A DNA stretch of 58,078 nt, taken from Terriglobia bacterium. GTDB taxonomy: Bacteria > Acidobacteriota > Terriglobia > UBA7540. This document shows positions 1 to 6,914 of the stretch, piece after piece. How positions within the stretch are numbered: position 1 is the first letter of the stretch; every line of letters begins with the position of its first letter. The stretch lies in NCBI GenBank assembly GCA_030041095.1, contig JASHON010000204.1:1-58078 (forward strand). The letters run 5' to 3'. The notes below the pieces were generated by a model. The model did not search any database and was not told the DNA's origin. It saw only the letters and a program-made list of their open reading frames with translations. A program made the position numbers and the translations under genes.

Positions 1-458
1 GGAGCGTGTGGAACAGGATTAACGCTGGAAGTTGTTATCGGAACGGCGGCTTCAGTGCTTCCTGGCGCAGCCGCGCGAGCGACCGGCATGGGCCCGGGCG
101 CGGATGGGGCCAAATTCGGCTCAGGCTCTGACGTCGAAGCGGGCGGGGACGATGTTGAGGGTTGAGCTGGTGGTTTGGCTCGCTCAGTGGCATGCAGCAA
201 GGCGTCCATGACTGCGTCGCTCGCCCCGTCCTGGCGGAATTCTTTGGCGAGGCTGGGGTTGAGCTTGAAGTCAATTCCCCGCTGCTGGACCAGCGAGATA
301 ATTCGTTGAGATGGAGTGCCTCCAATCAGCAACAGCGTGACGTCATCAGCACTGAGCGGAGCAGCGGCCCTCGCCAAGCCTGCCACAAGCAAAATAAGGG
401 CGACGGCTGTGATCCCAATCCATATCCCGAGCGTCCTGCTCGTTGATCGAAATCCCAT
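1..458 (-). CDS. partial exported protein with acidobacterial helical 'GIDF' domain (runs off left edge)
   Basis: An open frame starts at ATG 458 and continues to base 1 without a stop, so at least 152 residues are visible and the C terminus lies outside the window. The first ~30 residues form a signal peptide or anchor: Arg-rich start, then a stretch of Ile, Ala, Val and Leu ending near an ARAAA cleavage-like site. Next comes a ~50-residue helical domain with LLIGG, ISLVQQRGIDF and a DAVMDALL-like end, then a Pro/Ser/Thr-rich linker. From general knowledge, this small domain recurs in Acidobacteriota in front of TPR, caspase-like or kinase modules and has no assigned activity. It lies downstream of the radical SAM gene and the 47-residue ORF on the same strand and may be the last gene of that transcript. 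The function is unknown; the existence of the frame is well supported. Confidence 0.7.
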   Translation of the reverse strand, partial: MGFRSTSRTLGIWIGITAVALILLVAGLARAAAPLSADDVTLLLIGGTPSQRIISLVQQRGIDFKLNPSLAKEFRQDGASDAVMDALLHATERAKPPAQPSTSSPPASTSEPEPNLAPSAPGPMPVARAAAPGSTEAAVPITTSSVNPVPHA

Positions 459-640
459 AGGCGTCTTCTGGCGTGACCAGGGACAGCCCGTCGAGAGACT
501 GCCTCCAATAGGCCTATTGGTTAGGACACGGTTTCGGCGCGGAAAGTTGTATCCTCGCTCCGCGATTTCGGCCGGCGCACACGCACCGCTCCGCCTTTCG
601 GGGTTTGCAAAAGGCGGCAAGTTTGTGCGAGCGCAGCACC

Positions 641-784
641 CTAACGGGCACGCCTCTTGTTCTTCAGGCGAGACTGGCGCAGCTTGCGGCGGTTCCGTTT
701 CGGTTTTGAGATTTGGAGCGTGACGCTGCCTACGCGGCGCACTTCCCACTTTTTCTCTTTTTTCGCTTCGTTGGTTCCTTCCAT
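641..784 (-). CDS. 47-residue highly basic small protein downstream of radical SAM gene
   Basis: ATG at 784, TAG at 641-643. The start is 22 nt after the stop of the radical SAM gene and is preceded by GAGAGGAG, a strong but close Shine-Dalgarno. The product begins with an acidic/lysine segment, has a short hydrophobic middle (VGSVTLQI) and ends in a strongly basic tail (KRNRRKLRQSRLKNK), with one Trp and no Cys. The tail resembles RNA-binding or ribosome-associated tails but could also be a leader or follower of a modified peptide. I do not recognise a family. The tight operon position and ribosome-binding site are the main support. The small size means chance occurrence cannot be excluded. 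Confidence 0.5.
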   Translation of the reverse strand: MEGTNEAKKEKKWEVRRVGSVTLQISKPKRNRRKLRQSRLKNKRRAR

Positions 785-806
785 GACTCCTCTCGACGCG
801 CAACTC

Positions 807-1775
807 TCACGCTGCACGGCTCACTTTCTTTCCAATGCTGGCGGAGATGGAGAAAATATCTGCTAGGCTGAACATGCCGGCCAGTTTTTTCTGGCCCACT
901 CCCGCCAGCCCGGCGGAAGCAATGCAACCACACTCCGTACACACCGGACGCCCTCCGAGCTGGCACGGCGTGATGCGGGTCGACAGGTCCGCCGAGACGC
1001 ACGTCGTGGTTTGAGCGAAAAGGCACTCTTCCGGTGTTTGGGGCGGCTTCAGAAAACCGGCCAGCACCGCCTGCGGCGCGTCGACCTTCGGGAATAAAGA
1101 GCGGAGCTCCATCAACTCGGCTACGGCTCGGTTGCGATCTTCGGGCGTCAAACGCTCTTCGGAGCGCTCTCCGTGCTGCGGCGTATATAGGCTAAACCAG
1201 ATTTTCAACACCTCGTCGCGCTTGGACCAAAACGCTGCAAATTCCTTCAGATAACCCGACCGCTGAAGCTGGTGTCGCGTGACGACGCAATGAACGCGAA
1301 TGCGATGCCCCTCGATGTGCTTCAGGATTCGATCGTAGGTGGCGGGCGCGCGCCGCTTGTCATGCTCGGGCTGGAGTCCGTCGACTGAAACGGAAAGGTT
1401 GATATTCCGCAGATTCCTCCATGCCGCTGGAATGGGCCGCACAGCGCTGGTGACGAGTTGAACTTCGAGCCCCATTTGCGAAAGGACGGGCAAGAGAACG
1501 CTCAACTCCCGATATCGAACCAGCGGCTCGCCTCCAACGATAGAAACATGAATCGGGCGAAGGCGGTGAACTAAATCGAGCACACCCTTGACCAGCGCGT
1601 CTCCACGAAGGTCACTGAGATTGCGCAGAGAGCCCACCGTTGCCAGGTGCTCGCCGTCATAGGCATAACAGCCCGGACAGCGAAGCGGGCACTCACGCGT
1701 CACTTCTATCGACAGGAGGGGCCGCCGGCCTTGAAGGATACGCGCCCACGCCGGCCAGATATGCCCTTTGTTCAT
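807..1775 (-). CDS. radical SAM protein with Cys-rich C terminus (SPASM/twitch-like)
   Basis: A 322-residue radical SAM enzyme. ATG at 1775 was chosen over an upstream start because it has AAAGGA about 8 nt upstream and forms an ATGA overlap with the preceding small ORF. Near residue 30 the motif CPLRCPGC gives the CX3CX2C ligands of the [4Fe-4S] cluster that reductively cleaves S-adenosylmethionine, followed by VGGEPL (the GGE motif) and a SVDG strand typical of the partial TIM barrel. The last ~60 residues hold about six Cys (ECLF, TTTC, TPCQ, VCTECGC), which suggests an auxiliary Fe-S cluster as in SPASM/twitch proteins that modify peptides. The substrate is unknown. The flanking genes encode an 86-residue Cys-containing protein and a 47-residue basic protein, which makes a peptide substrate possible but unproven. 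Confidence 0.85.
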   Translation of the reverse strand: MNKGHIWPAWARILQGRRPLLSIEVTRECPLRCPGCYAYDGEHLATVGSLRNLSDLRGDALVKGVLDLVHRLRPIHVSIVGGEPLVRYRELSVLLPVLSQMGLEVQLVTSAVRPIPAAWRNLRNINLSVSVDGLQPEHDKRRAPATYDRILKHIEGHRIRVHCVVTRHQLQRSGYLKEFAAFWSKRDEVLKIWFSLYTPQHGERSEERLTPEDRNRAVAELMELRSLFPKVDAPQAVLAGFLKPPQTPEECLFAQTTTCVSADLSTRITPCQLGGRPVCTECGCIASAGLAGVGQKKLAGMFSLADIFSISASIGKKVSRAA

Positions 1776-2032
1776 GAACCCATCCTTTGCTCCCACTCCT
1801 GTGCGCTCTCCGAGGCTTGACGACCATCTGAAGAGCAAGTTCCATCGTAGTCGAAGCCCGCAGGGTTGTCTAGGAATTGCTCCGCTTTACACAGGTTCGA
1901 CGGCGTGGTTAAATGATAGATCGGTTTTCCAAAGGGGCAGACTCGCCGTTGGACAGATGAACGGTGATTTGGCCGCGGCGGGTTCGGCGCATAGACTGCC
2001 GCATCAACGAGCAGGGTTGCATCCTCTGTCAT
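1772..2032 (-). CDS. small Cys-containing protein upstream of and overlapping the radical SAM gene
   Basis: 86 codons from ATG 2032, or 105 from a TTG at 2089. The TGA at 1774-1772 overlaps the radical SAM ATG (ATGA), the usual mark of translational coupling, and codon choice looks coding throughout. The product has three Cys (RVCPFG, NLCKAE, GTCSSD), no signal peptide and no membrane segment, and ends in a charged stretch. I recognise no family. Because it is coupled to a radical SAM enzyme it could be a substrate, a recognition partner or an unrelated regulator. No good Shine-Dalgarno is visible at ATG 2032, so the exact start is open. Confidence 0.5.
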   Translation of the reverse strand: MTEDATLLVDAAVYAPNPPRPNHRSSVQRRVCPFGKPIYHLTTPSNLCKAEQFLDNPAGFDYDGTCSSDGRQASESAQEWEQRMGS

Positions 2033-2212
2033 AGCGATGCCGCTGCGAAAAGAGTGGGCGGGATGTGCACTCTTTGGCAAGGCGCCCAATTCCTGAGTGT
2101 TCTCTCACTGCTGAATCGTCTGAAAGTCTTCCAGAACCTGGCAGGAGGATCATCTGAAGATTGTGTGGATCAGTTCCGCCCCTGATTGCGTAGAAAGCCC
2201 GGAGCTTACCCA

Positions 2213-3145
2213 GTGACCGTTACGACCCCGCTTCGCAACGGGGGCCAAAACCCGCCAACCTCGCATCCGTTGTTTAGCCGCCGGGTCGCGGCTTATTGGA
2301 TGCTCACGAAGCCCGAAGTCAATTTTCTAGTCTTGCTCAGCACTCTGGTCGGGTTCTATCTGGCTTCGAAGGGACCGTTGAAGTGGGCTTTGCTGGGTGC
2401 AACCCTATTCGGGACGTTCCTGGTGGCCAGCGGCACGGCGACGCTCAATGAATATATGGAGAGGGGGTATGACGCGCAAATGCGGCGAACCGCTCGCCGT
2501 CCGCTGCCCTCCGGCAGCTTGAGCGCTGGCGAGGGTTTGGTGTTCGGTTTGGCGCTTTCCGTCGGCGGTGCAGCGATCCTGGCGCTGGCCGTGAATTGGC
2601 TGGCGAGCTTTTTGGCGGTCGCCACATTGTTGTCCTACTTGGTCGCTTATACGCCTCTCAAACGGCGTACTCCATTCTGCACTTTGATCGGCGCGCTGCC
2701 GGGCGCCGCGCCACCTCTCATCGGATGGGCGGCTGCGCGCGGTCATCTGTCTTGGGGAGCCTGGGGACTTTACTTGATTGTGTTCTTATGGCAGTTTCCT
2801 CACTTTACCGCCATCGCCTGGATGTACCGGGAAGACTACACACGTGCCGGGTATCTGATGCTACCCAGCGGAGAGTGGAGCGGCCGGACGATGGCCCTCG
2901 AAATGGTGGGGTGTTCGGCGCTGCTGATCCCAGCGAGCTTGATTCCCGTCTGGCTTGGCGAGGTGGACACAGCCTATCTGCTTGGAGCGGTGTTGCTGGG
3001 ACTGGTGTTCTTTTATTGCGCCGTCCGCCTCGCCCGCGGCAGGTCCAATTCGTTGGCTCGCCGCGCCTTGATGGTTTCGGTCGTCTACCTGCCGCTTGTC
3101 TACGTCCTCATGATGGTAAGCAAGACGCCCTCCTCCATACTTTAA
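2213..3145 (+). CDS. ctaB: protoheme IX farnesyltransferase (heme O synthase)
   Basis: A UbiA-superfamily prenyltransferase that transfers farnesyl to protoheme IX, making heme O for heme-copper oxidases. About 310 residues with roughly eight or nine membrane segments. The two Asp-rich loops are visible: ATLNEYMERGYDAQMRRT (family pattern N..D..D..M.RT) and, later, YREDYTRAGYLML. RRPLPSG after the first motif is also characteristic of CtaB/CyoE. The GTG at 2213 has GGAG about 9 nt upstream; an in-frame TTG at 2186 would add nine residues. It is followed 16 nt later by a DUF420 protein, which fits oxidase biogenesis, although the oxidase subunits are not in this window. Confidence 0.93.
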   Translation: MTVTTPLRNGGQNPPTSHPLFSRRVAAYWMLTKPEVNFLVLLSTLVGFYLASKGPLKWALLGATLFGTFLVASGTATLNEYMERGYDAQMRRTARRPLPSGSLSAGEGLVFGLALSVGGAAILALAVNWLASFLAVATLLSYLVAYTPLKRRTPFCTLIGALPGAAPPLIGWAAARGHLSWGAWGLYLIVFLWQFPHFTAIAWMYREDYTRAGYLMLPSGEWSGRTMALEMVGCSALLIPASLIPVWLGEVDTAYLLGAVLLGLVFFYCAVRLARGRSNSLARRALMVSVVYLPLVYVLMMVSKTPSSIL

Positions 3146-3161
3146 GGCCGGGAACCATCTT

Positions 3162-3587
3162 ATGGCTCTTCCCGCGACGCCTGTTCCTGCCATTGAAGCA
3201 ATTCTCAACGCCACAGCGGCCATTTTGCTAACGGCCGGCTACATCTCCATCCGGCGAAGGCGCGTGCTCATCCATCGAGCCCTCATGTTGGCAGCGTTCG
3301 CCACCTCCATGGCTTTTCTCACCCTTTACCTCTGGTTCCACGCGCATTACGGTGACATTCACTTCACCGGAATCGGCTGGATACGCCCTGCTTATTTCGG
3401 TTTGCTTCTCACCCACGTCACGCTCGCTGCAGCGATCGTTCCGCTCGTCTTAATCACCCTTACACACGCCCTTCGGGGAAGGTTCGCGCAGCACAAGAGA
3501 ATCGCCCGCTGGACTCTCCCAATCTGGATTTACGTCTCCATTACCGGGGTTGTCGTCTACTGGCTGCTTTTCCATCCGCCGCATTGA
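3162..3587 (+). CDS. DUF420 / CtaM-like membrane protein (cytochrome oxidase assembly)
   Basis: A 141-residue integral membrane protein with four predicted helices. It matches the DUF420 (YozB/CtaM) pattern: an RRRVLIHRALML segment entering a helix, a Tyr/Trp/Phe/His-rich loop (LYLWFHAHYG), GLLLTHVTLAA, and a closing QHKRIARWTLPIW helix. The conserved His residues near helix ends could bind heme or copper. In Bacillus and Staphylococcus relatives, CtaM is needed for heme A-type or caa3 oxidase maturation. Here it is in an apparent operon with heme O synthase, 16 nt downstream, which supports that role. The 3' end is only 3 nt from the converging metalloprotease gene. Confidence 0.8.
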   Translation: MALPATPVPAIEAILNATAAILLTAGYISIRRRRVLIHRALMLAAFATSMAFLTLYLWFHAHYGDIHFTGIGWIRPAYFGLLLTHVTLAAAIVPLVLITLTHALRGRFAQHKRIARWTLPIWIYVSITGVVVYWLLFHPPH

Positions 3588-3590
3588 CGC

Positions 3591-5138
3591 TCAGCGGCTG
3601 GTCCCAGGCAACGGCCAGCCGCTTGCGCGCTCGGCCTCCTGGAGCGTGCCCTTGAACACGTCGGCCAGGGCCTTGGCGCGCGGCGTGCGTGCCTTCTCGA
3701 GAGCGGACCGAGCGACGCGTTCCGCTTCGGCGAAATTCCCCATTTTCAACAGAACATTACCCTCGAGAATCAGAAATTCGACGTTATCGGGATCGAGTTG
3801 GACAGCCTTGTCGGCGAGGCGCAAGACCGCCTGAGTGTTGCCTCCTTGCGTGGCATCGAATTCCGCAAGTGCGGCATAGGGAGGCGCGTAAACAGGGTTG
3901 AAATGGATGAAAGCTTGGAAGTCGTCCCGGATCTCCGTAGCGTGCAGAGCCGCAGAACTCGTGCGCATAAGAGCCAGGGCGTGATAGAAACGAGCGAGGT
4001 AACATTGAGGGCAGCGGCGCGCGGCCAGAGCGAACCAGGACTGGGCGCGGCTTACGTCACCCTCCCGCAGATCGAGCAGGCCCATGCTCTCATCGGCTTC
4101 AGAAGGGGAGGGATCCGCAGCCACAGCCCGCGCGAGCAGCGTGCGTGCTTCACTCAATCTGCCTACCCTCACCAGAAAATCGCCGCGCGTCGCTTCCGAA
4201 TCAGCTAAGGAAAGCTTCTTCACCGTGAAACTGCCCTCGTCTCGACGCATCGGAACGTTCAATCTGTAGTAATGGAAACGTTGGTTGAGAACGAATTCCT
4301 GCAACGACTGCTGAAGCTCATCGAGATTGCCGAAGGACTTGACGGCAGCCAACACCGCATCTTCACCCTCCGCCGTGCGCGCAAGATAGCGATCGATCGG
4401 CCCTCGGCCCGATGCGCCTTTCTCAAACATCAGAAAGTCGGTGAGTGCCCAGGATTCCGCATAAAAGAGTGTCGCCGGCGACTCTTGCGTGTAGTACGGC
4501 GACGAGTAGCTCACTGCAAAGAGCGTGCTCAAGGGAATCATGCCGTACGAGCGGAGCACCGAAATTGCTTCACGGCTGGGCAGGCCCATGCGAACCGTCA
4601 ATCCGCTGAATCGCATCGCCGAATAGAATTGCGCCAGGCCTTCGTTCAACCACAAAGGGATGGAGCGATAGTTATCCTCCAGGACGAGATGGCTGAACTC
4701 GTGGTAAACAACCCGATAGGGATGGGCGCCGCCCGAGTTAAGCAAAATCAGGATATAGTCCTTGTCCGAACCGCGGTACAACATCCCCGTTCGTTCACCG
4801 GCTCCTTTTTGCAGCCAAATCGTGGGTTCAAGCGAGCTATACGTGGGGCCGTCCGCGGCTGCCAGAATCACGACAGGAATCCTGGGATACAGGCGCATTC
4901 CGGGGAAGGCCTTTTGGAAAACTGCCCGCGCTCGCTCGAATTGGAAGGCGAGAGCCAACGCCTGTTTCTCTGGAGCGTTGGTTTCAATCTTGAACTCCGG
5001 CGTTTCAACCTCAATCCATGGGTTGGCGCCTGCCGTCAAGATGTGAGGGCCGAAGAGGAAAAGAAGGAGCGCACCGAGGCTCGAAACAACGGCAAGTTTC
5101 AAAATTAAAGTTCCTGTTGCGTCAGCTCTGCCGAGCAC
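3591..5138 (-). CDS. exported gluzincin-type metallopeptidase with C-terminal TPR repeats
   Basis: 515 residues from a GTG start. Residues ~11-35 form a signal anchor or signal peptide. The zinc motif HEFSH (HEXXH, residues 146-150) is followed by WLNEGLAQFY, whose Glu166 would be the third zinc ligand, the gluzincin arrangement. The C-terminal ~220 residues are tetratricopeptide-like helices (AADPSPSEADESMGLLDL, AVQLDPDNVEFLILEG). The combination is common among extracytoplasmic peptidases of Acidobacteriota with unknown substrates. The protein probably acts in the periplasm, with the TPR part mediating contacts. No Shine-Dalgarno is obvious at the GTG, so the N terminus is the least certain part. 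Confidence 0.8.
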   Translation of the reverse strand: MLGRADATGTLILKLAVVSSLGALLLFLFGPHILTAGANPWIEVETPEFKIETNAPEKQALALAFQFERARAVFQKAFPGMRLYPRIPVVILAAADGPTYSSLEPTIWLQKGAGERTGMLYRGSDKDYILILLNSGGAHPYRVVYHEFSHLVLEDNYRSIPLWLNEGLAQFYSAMRFSGLTVRMGLPSREAISVLRSYGMIPLSTLFAVSYSSPYYTQESPATLFYAESWALTDFLMFEKGASGRGPIDRYLARTAEGEDAVLAAVKSFGNLDELQQSLQEFVLNQRFHYYRLNVPMRRDEGSFTVKKLSLADSEATRGDFLVRVGRLSEARTLLARAVAADPSPSEADESMGLLDLREGDVSRAQSWFALAARRCPQCYLARFYHALALMRTSSAALHATEIRDDFQAFIHFNPVYAPPYAALAEFDATQGGNTQAVLRLADKAVQLDPDNVEFLILEGNVLLKMGNFAEAERVARSALEKARTPRAKALADVFKGTLQEAERASGWPLPGTSR

Positions 5139-5168
5139 GGCGAGGTTTGAAGTTGCGAGGGAAGCCGG

Positions 5169-5642
5169 TCATGCGGGATGAATGATCATCACTTCGGTGG
5201 CCTTAATCAAAGCCGCAGCCATATCGCCCACCTTCAAGTTCAACTCCCGGCAAGCATCACGCGTAATGATTGCCGTAACCTTCTGTCCGCCGACGTCAAG
5301 TGTGATTTTAGAAAGCAAACCCACCGTCTTCACCAACGTGACGCGACCCACCAGTTGGTTGCGGCCGCTGATGAGGTGCTCGAGGCCGCTGAGCCCTTTG
5401 CGCTCGGCTGGGCCTGACACGCCGCTCCCCGTTTTGCTTCCGGCAGGCTGAGATGGCTTCTGAAACAAAATGCGGTCAATTTCCGAGCGTGGAATCCTGT
5501 GATGTCCTCCGGCGGTCTTCACAGAGTGAATCTTGTTACGGTAGATCCACTGCTTCAGAGCAGGATAGCTGATTCCCAACTCGCGAGCGGCTTCCGGCAA
5601 ATGCACAAGCTCTATCATGGCTGACTTCACCGTAACGGCCAT
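5169..5642 (-). CDS. HTH (MerR/excisionase-type) plus TOBE/MOP domain regulator
   Basis: About 157 residues from ATG 5642; the open frame extends further upstream but the extra residues are low-complexity Gly/Ser/Gln. Residues ~10-55 form an excisionase/MerR-like helix-turn-helix (VHLPEAARELGIS, ALKQWIYRNKI, GGHHRIPRSEIDRI). After a Pro/Ser/Gly linker comes a single TOBE/Mop domain (ISGRNQLVGRV, GLLSKITLDVGG, REGLNLKVGD-type ending in EVMI), the fold that binds molybdate or tungstate oxyanions. The usual reading is a one-component regulator sensing molybdate. No modABC or molybdopterin genes are in the window, so the target is unknown. Confidence 0.8.
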   Translation of the reverse strand: MAVTVKSAMIELVHLPEAARELGISYPALKQWIYRNKIHSVKTAGGHHRIPRSEIDRILFQKPSQPAGSKTGSGVSGPAERKGLSGLEHLISGRNQLVGRVTLVKTVGLLSKITLDVGGQKVTAIITRDACRELNLKVGDMAAALIKATEVMIIHPA

Positions 5643-5775
5643 TCGCTGGCCACCGCCGCTCTCCCATCCAGAACCGGCCTGTGCTCGGGTCCCAACGCCC
5701 GTCTCGCTTCGCTGATGCTCCGCCAACTTCGCCTCAAGCATAACACGAGCGTGGTACCATACGTCACTTACAGCA

Positions 5776-6519
5776 ATGACTTATATCGAACCGCTGCTTT
5801 CCATTGTGATCCTGGCGCTGGGCTTCGAAGCATATCGCGGCTGGCGGAGACAGGGAAGTGGAAAACCTGGTGTCACCACGTGGGCCGCACTGGGCCTGTT
5901 CCTGATATCGTGGCTTCCCTTAGCACGAGCCCTTCAACGACCGATCGAGGATCACTTCCTTCGAATGCCGCTCCGTGGGAGCCCAGAGGCGATCGTGGTG
6001 ATCTCGGGCGCCATGATCGCTCCCGGTCCCGTGTCCCACCGGGAGCGCGTGGGCAGTGATACGTATGCGCGTTGCCTACACGCGGCATGGCTCTTCAAAC
6101 ACTGGAGTCCGCTACCCATCCTGACTTCGGGCGGGTCCGCTCGCAGCCGGCCCGGTGGCGTGCCTGACGCCATCGTTATGAAGCAGGTGTTGGAGGACTA
6201 TGGCGTCCCGGGCACGGACATTTGGTGCGAAACAGGCTCGCACTCAACTCATGAAAACGCGTGGTATTCGGACCGGATTTTGCAGACGAAGGGAATTCAC
6301 AGCATCGTTTTGGTGACAAGCGCCGTTCAAATGGTTCGCGCCGAACTTTGCTTTCGCAAAGAAGGCTTGGCGGTGGTTCCAGCCGCGTGTGATTTCCATA
6401 CATTCTCCCGGCTAAGGCTACAGGACTATTTCCCGTGCTGGAGGGCCGTGCGGATGAACGAGGACTTGCTTCATAATTCAGTGGGAATCATCTATTACTG
6501 GCTTCACGGTTGGATCTGA
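5776..6519 (+). CDS. YdcF/SanA-like DUF218 membrane-anchored protein
   Basis: 247 residues. Two hydrophobic segments near the N terminus (residues 5-20 and 35-50) anchor a DUF218 domain. Family landmarks are EAIVVISGA at the first strand, CLHAAWLFKHW, PILTSGGSA, VLEDYGVPGTDI followed by SHSTHENA, and SIVLVTSAVQMVRA. DUF218 proteins such as SanA and ElyC affect envelope or peptidoglycan precursor metabolism in enterobacteria, but the biochemical reaction is not settled. The gene is divergent from the HTH-TOBE regulator with ~130 bp between the starts, so the two may share a control region. Confidence 0.85.
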   Translation: MTYIEPLLSIVILALGFEAYRGWRRQGSGKPGVTTWAALGLFLISWLPLARALQRPIEDHFLRMPLRGSPEAIVVISGAMIAPGPVSHRERVGSDTYARCLHAAWLFKHWSPLPILTSGGSARSRPGGVPDAIVMKQVLEDYGVPGTDIWCETGSHSTHENAWYSDRILQTKGIHSIVLVTSAVQMVRAELCFRKEGLAVVPAACDFHTFSRLRLQDYFPCWRAVRMNEDLLHNSVGIIYYWLHGWI

Positions 6520-6914
6520 GCGTAAGCCTTTTGACTCTTCGGTGCAGAACGCTTCATCGCCGTGTTATTCAACCGAAGCGATAAATCTCAGGTTTATTCT
6601 TATGAAGATGCTACCTCAGAATGAATCACCCATTCAGTTAAGTGACCAGCAATCCACTTGCATGACGCGAGACGTTTTTAGTATGAATAGAAGATCAAGA
6701 CATACCTGGGCGCCGATGCTGAGAAGAATTGGGAGAAACGCCGGGTGAAAGTGTGACCAACATTTAACGCTGGAGCAAAATTCGGTTTGCAGAATGGGGT
6801 GAGGCTAATAACGCAACACGGAGGGGTTGTGGAGGGTTGATTTAATATTTACGTCGGCGGTCTTGATAAAACGCGCGGAGCGGGCGGCGTTGAAACGATG
6901 CAAGGGAGGAGTCC
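6520..6914. other. 395-bp gap, no gene recognised
   Basis: Between the YdcF-like gene and the sensor kinase. It is more AT-rich than its surroundings. A 68-residue frame at 6542-6748 has no ribosome-binding site and unconvincing codon use. The AT-rich run near 6838-6870 is a plausible place for the kinase-operon promoter, but I cannot fit a clear -35/-10 pair. Confidence 0.4.

Noticed and set aside
1885-1900. GGTTCGA resembling a tRNA T-loop
   Set aside because: No acceptor, D or anticodon stems can be formed around it, and it lies inside a probable coding frame.
2124-2216. Short frame with AGGAGG upstream whose TGA overlaps the ctaB GTG
   Set aside because: Could be a leader peptide, but it has no ATG/GTG at good spacing from the AGGAGG and fewer than 20 plausible codons; not enough to call.
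4272-5108. 278-codon plus-strand frame
   Set aside because: Antisense to the metallopeptidase; no ribosome-binding site or family features.
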